A stretch of 30,000 bases of DNA from Chrysomallon squamiferum. Its lineage: Eukaryota; Mollusca; Gastropoda; Neomphalida; Peltospiridae. A program made the translations under genes and the position numbers. Positions 23,265 to 30,000 of the stretch are shown in pieces. The DNA is taken from contig CM022675.1 of assembly GCA_012295275.1 (NCBI GenBank), positions 7,958,332-7,988,331 of the forward strand, read 5' to 3'. Every line of letters begins with the position of its first letter. Positions within the stretch are counted from its first letter, which is position 1. A model generated the notes under the pieces. The model saw only the letters and a list, made by a program, of their open reading frames with translations. It was not told where the DNA came from and made no database searches.

Positions 23265-23332
23265 TATTAGTAGTAGTAGTAATAATAATAATAATAATAA
23301 CAATAATAATAATATTAATAGTAGTAGTAGTA

Positions 23333-23365
<33 letters not shown>

Positions 23366-23380
23366 GTAGTAGTAGTAGTA

Positions 23381-23436
<56 letters not shown>

Positions 23437-23613
23437 AGTAGTAGTAGTAGTAATAATAATAATAATCACAATAATAATAATAATAGTAATAATCAGAACA
23501 ATAATAATAATAACAATAATAATAATAATAATAATAATACAATAACAATAATATTTATATTGATGACGATGATTGTTATTATTATTATATTATTGTTATT
23601 ATTATTATTATTA

Positions 23614-23668
<55 letters not shown>

Positions 23669-23670
23669 TC
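23265..23670. repeat. Striped (AGT)n/(AAT)n array followed by inverted (ATT)n
   Basis: Short AGT blocks near 23266-23280, 23319-23335, 23365-23383 and 23434-23451 alternate with AAT blocks up to 23541. A complementary ATT array occupies 23574-23668. Open frames (poly-Ile/Val/Thr) are artefacts. Confidence 0.96.
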
Positions 23671-23858
23671 TGTTATATTATTAATTTCTGGATCCCATGT
23701 TTTCAGATGTCAATTAATTAAATACTAATAAGGATGGACTGATGGATATGACTGTATATGTATGTAAGTATATATCTGTGTATTTGTGACTCCATATCTT
23801 TATCTATATTTATTTATTATACACACTATCGCACTTACATTCAGAGAGAAACAGAAAT

Positions 23859-23861
<3 letters not shown>

Positions 23862-23938
<77 letters not shown>
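23862..23938 (+). repeat. (GA)n microsatellite
   Basis: This is a pure AG tract of about 77 bp, preceded by GAGAAACAGAAATAGA-type sequence. Confidence 0.97.
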
Positions 23939-23941
<3 letters not shown>

Positions 23942-24710
23942 CGGAAATATTCAGTCCCAGCATTATTTAGTAGCTTGACTTACATAATCAGTAAATTCTC
24001 ATATATCTGATGGTTCTAACCTACAACAAACCAGCCGACAAAGAGAATCGATCGAGCGACCCTTGACACAGAGTTAGACCTTTATTCAGCCGTAACCATT
24101 TGTTTAACAAAACGTATTGTTCGCGAGCTGCAGGTTGGAACAGATTTCATTATTCACTAAACGACTTGCAAGTGGCTGTTAAAATACGCAAATGTTTGCA
24201 GACAATGGACAAAACGGGATAATCTCACCTAGGGATAAATTAGATTAAGACTGGATATTGGTTTCTGGCACCTGTCTTTTGATTAGTTTCACCTGCTCAC
24301 CATTAACGTGTTCTCCAGAGAACACTTAATTTGGTTAGTGGTTGCCAGTTAGTAACGGGTTTGCGAGTTTTTCTCTGTGGGTGGTGATACAAAATTGTTT
24401 TGTTTGTGAAATGCTTTGTTTTGTTTTCCCGAGGTGTTGTGAAACTCAGTGATGACGTGTGTGAGTTCATGCGAACTGGAGGAGTGAGTAGGGACTGGTG
24501 TGAGTAGGTGTGAGCCAATACCGTTTTTATTATTTTGTTTTTTTTTGATTATGACGTTTAGAGCTTTCAGTATAAGTTCCCTTGAACAGTACAAAATTAG
24601 ACAAAAGTCAAGCTGTTTTAGACTTTAATTTTCTTAACAACGTCTGTTATTTCTTATATATCGTTTCCTAGAATTATTGTTCTACAGAAAATTCCTTATG
24701 AAGTTTACTT
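23939..24710. other. Low-copy sequence with a strong short palindrome
   Basis: About 770 bp are free of microsatellites apart from a T run (24536-24546). GTGTTCTC (24308-24315) and GAGAACAC (24318-24325) form an 8-bp inverted repeat with a 2-base centre. Overlapping minus-strand frames of 71 and 81 codons have no recognisable domain. Confidence 0.45.
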
Positions 24711-24925
24711 TGACATAAAGTAAATATTTATAGTTCCACGGAAAGCGAAAATTCAACCATTATTTAAAACCATTATTTGGTTTTTGACTATGACGTCATA
24801 AAGTGAAAACTACAGTCGTCATATAAAACGTAATTTCGGCAATGACGTTTATTGTGTTTGAGTCATCGACGTCACACAGTGAATATTTATTGTTCCATAC
24901 AAAGAGAAAAGCACCGCAATTGTAT
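24711..24925 (+). repeat. ~78-bp imperfect tandem repeat, three units, CRE-type cores
   Basis: Units begin at TGACATAAAGTAAATATTTA (24711), ATGACGTCATAAAGTGAAAA (24790) and CGACGTCACACAGTGAATAT (24867). Units one and three share AATATTTATNGTTCCA followed by AAAG.GAAAA, and unit two is more diverged. TGACGTCA at 24791-24798 is a perfect CRE palindrome, with ATGACGTTT and CGACGTCAC nearby. Confidence 0.7.
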
Positions 24926-25270
24926 ATATATATATATATATAAAAAATGTGTTTTGGGTATTGGCTTCTGTCGCTTTGAATCTACGACCTGATAAATGAC
25001 AAGGTTATCTTGCCGTGAACTTTTCGTTTAAAATCTCTCTCGCCGATTCGATACAAGGGAATCAGCTTTGCTGTGAAATGACATGAAATGACGTATTAAC
25101 GTAGTTTGAACGAATGGATTTGACACTGAATTCGTGGATGTAAAAAAAAATGTTTCGCCTTTATCACGAAACGCCAAATCTCGCCCAATAACCACCTGAC
25201 AGAAATACTAGAAACTGATTTATACAAATATGTAATAATAAAAAGTAAACGTAAAAGAGATAGTAGGCCA
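24926..25270. other. Low-copy spacer, short (AT)n at left
   Basis: A TATA run (24924-24942) is followed by ordinary sequence. ATGACATGAAATGACG contains a small direct repeat. No gene is seen. Confidence 0.5.
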
Positions 25271-25274
25271 ATAA

Positions 25275-25275
25275 T

Positions 25276-25330
<55 letters not shown>

Positions 25331-25425
25331 TTGGAAATGAGGTGTCACGAAGACTGGATTTGACACTTCTTCTTCTTCATATTATTAATAGGTTGTTACG
25401 AAGACTGGATTTGATTATTTCTTCA

Positions 25426-25470
<45 letters not shown>
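25275..25470. repeat. (AAT)n and (ATT)n arms around a 51-bp duplication
   Basis: AAT triplets (25275-25330) and ATT triplets (25427-25468) are complementary and flank about 100 bp. Inside, ACGAAGACTGGATTTGA occurs at 25347 and 25398 with TTCTTCATATTATTA after each copy. Confidence 0.9.
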
Positions 25471-25489
25471 AAAATTAAAATAAATAAAC

Positions 25490-25745
25490 AATTACAACAA
25501 CAACAACTATACTAAACAAAGAAAACGACAGCAACACCGATGACGATGATAATGATGACGATACTACTTTTCTTAATACAAATTTGAATCTTGATGATGA
25601 TGCATTCATTGCTACTGTTGTTCTAATCATTGTTGTTGTTCTTATTATTATTACTATTCTTATTGTTGTTCATGATGTTGTTTGTGTTTTTGCTGTTGAA
25701 GCTGCTTCTGTTATTGTTTTTCTTCTTCTTCTTCTTCTTTTTTCT
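25490..25745. repeat. Degenerate triplet tract (AAC, GAT, GTT, CTT)
   Basis: AAC triplets, GAT triplets (25540-25563 and 25590-25600), GTT/ATT triplets (25610-25680) and CTT triplets (25718-25743) follow one another. The 78-codon plus frame is mostly read-through. Confidence 0.8.
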
Positions 25746-25832
25746 TATTATTCAGCACTTAAATGGCGCTTCACTCTAAATAAGCCTTTAATACTGTTCC
25801 TAATTTTAAAGACGATTTAGTCAAATTTTACC

Positions 25833-25837
<5 letters not shown>

Positions 25838-25877
<40 letters not shown>

Positions 25878-25897
25878 CTTTTTTTTTTTTTTTTTCT
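25838..25897 (+). repeat. Poly(T) tract, ~60 bp
   Basis: A T homopolymer contains two single C interruptions. It could be a poly(A) tail of an inserted minus-strand retrocopy, but the sequence to its left (25745-25835) carries no recognisable retroelement. Confidence 0.95.
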
Positions 25898-26410
<513 letters not shown>

Positions 26411-26549
26411 CACACATCAGATAATACTTATAAAATATCAGGCATATCTCATAAAATAAAATAACATAAAACAACTGACTATTTTTCGTCGTCGTTGTTG
26501 TTGTTGTTGTTCTTCTTCCTCTTCTTCTTCTCTTCTTCTGGTTTCTCAT

Positions 26550-27095
26550 TTTGGTGGTGACGTTATTTTTATTGTGAATTTGTTATTATTGTTGTTATTC
26601 GTCGTCATTATCATCTTTTCTGGTTGTTGTTGTTGTTATTTTTAACTTTAAAAAAAAAGGCCAAAAATTCCATTAATTTATTTTGAAACAGACTCCATGC
26701 CACAAGTGTCCAAGAATTTTCCATATCGTTAATATTAAAGTATTCTGAAGTGTCGTCAAATGAATATTCATTAATTTACCAGTTATCTCAAACACTAACA
26801 CTACATTATCTTATCACTTCTTAGAGTCACACAAACCAAACTAGTCGTTCCCATTTGGTCACTGTATAAATAACTTAATTAAAATATGATTTACATTGTT
26901 TTTGTTTTATTCAATAAATAAGCAGTAAGAAATAGGCCAGAGACGATTATTTATTTATTTATTTATTTATTTATGTATTTATTTAATAGGCAAAGTAAAA
27001 AGGTTGACAGAGACAACATTTGGAGGTGTTGGAAACTGAAATATTTTGTAAAAAAAATCAAACAACGTAAAAAAAAAAGAAGATGAAATTGACTG
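26550..27095. other. Low-copy AT-rich DNA with (TTTA)n
   Basis: GTT/ATT triplets (26580-26640) and a TTTA array (26949-26985) are embedded in ordinary AT-rich sequence. No gene is seen. Confidence 0.55.
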
Positions 27096-27102
27096 CATAT
27101 AT

Positions 27103-27105
27103 TTG

Positions 27106-27189
<84 letters not shown>

Positions 27190-27340
27190 ACATATGTATC
27201 TATCTATTTATGTATATATATATATATATATTTATCTGTCTATCTATCTCTATCTATCTGTATCTATGTATTTGTCTATCTATCTATCTATCTTTCTAGC
27301 TATTTATCTATCTGTTTATATATATATACACACACACAGA
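27103..27340 (+). repeat. (CT)n with shared flanks, then (TATC)n and (TA)n
   Basis: TTTGAAATC precedes a CT tract (27110-27185). It is followed by TACATATGTATCTATCTATT, a TA run and imperfect TATC tetramers to about 27310. The left flank matches the CT arrays at 17794 and 17941, and the right flank matches the one at 698. Confidence 0.95.
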
Positions 27341-27540
27341 TATATCATGCTATATCTTACTTTATCTCTTATTGAATAATACTGGGAATTCTTATATAAA
27401 CAGTCATTATTGATTGTGAACGCTTGATAAAACAATCTGTCGCAGTTGAGACAGTGTTATTACAGCCTGAAAGCTTTACTCGCTTTAATTAATTAGCTTC
27501 ATAACTATGGATGAGAGAAATAGAGAGAAAGTAAGAGTGT
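27341..27540. other. Low-copy spacer between opposed CT and GA tracts
   Basis: This is about 200 bp of ordinary sequence with no feature beyond an AAGCT/AGCTT inverted pair near 27470 and 27495. Confidence 0.45.
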
Positions 27541-27541
27541 G

Positions 27542-27655
<114 letters not shown>

Positions 27656-27721
27656 ATAATTAATCGGAGAAGAACTTGCATATATGTGTAAAGAGGAGTA
27701 TATATGTGTATGAAAGAATTT

Positions 27722-27722
27722 C

Positions 27723-27772
<50 letters not shown>
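27722..27772 (+). repeat. (AAT)n microsatellite
   Basis: This is a pure AAT triplet array of about 50 bp. It is followed by A/CA-rich DNA to 28040. Confidence 0.97.
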
Positions 27773-27774
<2 letters not shown>

Positions 27775-28044
27775 GACAGTTGAAAAAAAAAGAGAAAAGA
27801 AAAAGGCAAATGAGATATTCAGAAAAATACATTTTACAGATGAAATACGTGCACATGAAGACAATCAAACTCACACATATATATGAACTCTCTTATGCAC
27901 ACACAGATGGGCACAAACACAAAATACCCAGCGACACACATCTACATATAAACTCACACACACAGACACACGCATACACACAAATGTAACAAAAAATTAC
28001 CATTTTAACTAAGATATAAAACACACATATAGATGCAGATAAAG

Positions 28045-28218
28045 ACATACATACATACATACATACATACATACATACATACATACATACATACATACAT
28101 ACATACATACATACATACATACATACATACATACATACATACATACATACATACATACATACATACATACATACATAAATACACACATACACACATACAG
28201 ACAGACAGACAGACAGAG
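28045..28218 (+). repeat. (ACAT)n-(ACAG)n tetranucleotide array
   Basis: About 33 perfect ACAT units (28045-28176) are followed by CACATA variants and ACAG units (28197-28217). The Cys-Met-Tyr-Val frames on the minus strand are read-through. Confidence 0.98.
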
Positions 28219-28480
28219 ATAAATATCTCGGTAACACAGAAGGACATACACACACCGTTCTTAACTGCGTTTTGATATAAATGTCTTTCTCCTACAGCAC
28301 GTTTTGCCAATCATGTCCAAACAGAAGTAATTTTATTACTGTCCCCAGAAAGAGTCGTTCCCATACTTAGTTAAATGAAGCATCACTCAGCCATTTGTAT
28401 AAACGTGCAGTGATTCCGGAGATAAACAAAACAGAAATGTACTTCGTCTAACCGTACGTTCGTCCCTGTCTTAATCCTGT
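28219..28480. other. Low-copy sequence, no feature recognised
   Basis: This is about 260 bp of ordinary complexity between ACAT and CT-rich arrays. Nothing can be named. Confidence 0.5.
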
Positions 28481-28483
28481 GTC

Positions 28484-28723
28484 TCGCTCTATCTTTGTCT
28501 CTCTTCATCTCTCTGTCTCTCTCTGTGTGTGTCTATCTCTTCATCTGTCTGACTTCTATCTCTCTCATTTCTGTGTTTCTCTTTCTCTGTATTTTATCTC
28601 TTCATTTCTGTGTTTCTTTTTTTGTCTCTGTATTTCTCTTTTATTATATATTATATGTGTGTGTGTGTGTATGTGTGTGTCTGTTCTCTTTGTCTTATCG
28701 CTATGTCCATCTGGGTGTGTGTT

Positions 28724-28812
<89 letters not shown>
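28484..28812 (+). repeat. CT-rich region with (GT)n and pure (CT)n
   Basis: Degenerate CTCT/CTGT DNA (28484-28640), a GT tract (28657-28681) and a pure CT tract (28725-28812) follow one another. Ser-Leu frames are read-through. Confidence 0.93.
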
Positions 28813-28813
<1 letters not shown>

Positions 28814-28924
28814 AATAGCCTTCTGTGCAGAAGAAAGAAAGAAATAACGAATAATACAGACAAACAAAATAAACTATTGAATAACTGAACAAACAAATAT
28901 GAAAACTAAATAGCCTTCTGTGCA
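28811..28924 (+). repeat. 19-bp direct repeat 95 bp apart
   Basis: CTAAATAGCCTTCTGTGCA occurs at 28811-28829 and at 28906-28924. The DNA between is A-rich (GAAAG and CAAA words). It may be an old insertion's target duplication or a slippage duplication. Confidence 0.75.
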
Positions 28925-29495
28925 TTACGAAACTACTTCAAGAAACCCAAGCACAGAAATCTCGTTCTTTCGCCGTAAATCAAATACGAACAAACTCACT
29001 GTACGACACATCTAATATTATTTAAGGGCTATTCGCATAGCGTAATTTATTTATTTATATACTTATATATAGCAACACAGACAAAAGTTCCATTAACTGC
29101 TATGAGGAAAACACATACATAACGGTACATAATAGTTAATGGGGCTCTTCTGCTAAATAAAATTAATGTATGATGTTTCTGATTCGATCTGTTATTCTTC
29201 TTTATTTGGCAAAAACAAGATCATTTCATTTCGTCTCCGTACCAATATATCAGAAAGCATCTAGAGATATGTCTAAAAAGAAAATGAAATTTTTATTAAT
29301 CTGTATAAACATTCTTCTAATCGAAGTCTGAGAGACACAGAAACGGTAGTAACGCATGACAGCACAATTTGCAATTCCGGTTTCCTTTCCCATTCATCAA
29401 ATACGTCGATAGCGGAAATTTGAAGTAACAATCGTACTTTGCATCTGTCGCTTATCGCTTTGTTTGTTAAAACATATTCTTGAGCGCGGTACGAA
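28925..29495. other. Low-copy sequence, no gene recognised
   Basis: This is about 570 bp of ordinary AT-rich DNA. A 75-codon minus-strand frame (29273-29500) has mixed composition but no domain that I recognise. Confidence 0.45.
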
Positions 29496-29504
29496 TACAA
29501 ACTA

Positions 29505-29661
29505 GTACCGCTGTTACTATTACTATTACTACTACAACAACAACAACAACTACTGCTACTAGTACAACAACAACAACAACTACTACTACAACAACTACTA
29601 TTATCATTATTATTATTACTATTATTATTATCATTATTTTTACTTTAATTACCACTGCTCT

Positions 29662-29710
<49 letters not shown>

Positions 29711-29774
29711 GCTACCACTACCACTGTTCTGTACTATGACTACTATGGTACTAGTAATATTGTTATTATCATGG

Positions 29775-29823
<49 letters not shown>

Positions 29824-29930
29824 TATTGTTATTGTTGTTGTTATCGGCGTAATTGTTACTACTACTACTACTGCTGCTGCTGATATTATTATTAATAGCA
29901 TTATTATTGGCCTGTTATCGCTTTTACATT
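29505..29930 (+). repeat. Compound ACT/AAC/ATT triplet region
   Basis: ACT/AAC triplets (29510-29600), ATT (29598-29640), ACT (29655-29712), ATT (29758-29822), GTT and ACT/TGC triplets follow one another to 29930. The poly-Thr/Ile and poly-Val frames are artefacts. Confidence 0.94.
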
Positions 29931-30000
29931 TACTTTTTTATTATTACATATTTGAATAAATCAGTTTCTAGTATTTCTGTCAGGTGGTTATTGGGCGAGA

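Noticed and set aside
24308-24325. Glucocorticoid-type hormone response element
   Set aside because: The half-sites are in everted order and spacing, so the motif does not match the AGAACANNNTGTTCT arrangement.
25838-25897. Poly(A) tail of a minus-strand retrocopy
   Set aside because: The adjacent sequence has no retroelement or processed-gene similarity that I can see, and homopolymer runs are common across the window.
28045-28176. Possible CRISPR-like or structured array
   Set aside because: It is a pure ACAT tetranucleotide microsatellite with no spacers.
29273-29500. 75-codon minus-strand frame
   Set aside because: Mixed composition but no recognisable domain and no independent evidence.

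Overview
This window looks like eukaryotic, intergenic or intronic DNA from an animal with an AT-rich, microsatellite-rich genome. There are no bacterial features such as operons, ribosome binding sites or long intact coding regions. The sequence is dominated by simple repeats: (CT)n/(GA)n tracts up to about 145 bp without interruption, long (AAT)n, (ACT)n, (AAG)n, (ACAT)n and (TCTA)n arrays, homopolymer A/T runs, and hexamer arrays. The repeat mix, and the association of microsatellites with short dispersed elements, fit a mollusc. A coleoid cephalopod such as an octopus is my best guess, but this is inference; no protein or RNA gene here supports a taxonomic call.

Layout. 1-3000: two opposed dinucleotide tracts, A-rich DNA, a CT/GTCT array and two islands of ordinary-complexity sequence. 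3000-7200: T-rich DNA, a 181-bp tandem duplication in a TTCA-rich area, a 28-bp motif repeat with CRE-like cores, a CT tract and a GA tract in opposite orientation, and low-copy sequence. 7200-8900: a 1.7-kb degenerate pentanucleotide domain (GATAC-like, then ACAAT-like). 8900-9550: the most CpG-rich island, with four CACGTG motifs. 11150-13950: CT, GT, AAT, AAG, hexamer and TAC/TAG arrays, including the first copy of a dispersed element. 14500-17040: GA array, a ~150-bp purine-rich tandem repeat, and the second copy of the same element with its own ~600-bp hexamer array. 17340-18300: AAT/AAG/ATT and a 500-bp compound CT array. 19500-20170: a 120-bp tandem duplication followed by a 267-bp hAT-like miniature inverted-repeat element. 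21770-23125: ACT array that turns into five copies of a 106-bp satellite core separated by (TAC)n spacers. 23260-30000: more triplet, CT/GA and ACAT arrays, a three-unit ~78-bp repeat with CRE-type motifs, and low-copy sequence.

No gene can be supported. Almost all the longer open frames are read-through of simple repeats (poly-Ser/Leu, Arg-Glu, Lys-Leu, Cys-Met-Tyr-Val and so on). The few complex-composition frames are 60-120 codons with no recognisable domain. The interest lies in the repeat architecture. Several short non-repetitive cores are fused to a microsatellite of a particular type: the 149-bp core with AT-rich hexamers (twice), the 106-bp core with (TAC)n (five times), a 120-bp unit with TAC/TGC triplets (twice), and CT arrays sharing flanks. 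That recurring pattern suggests that cores and microsatellites spread or are amplified together.
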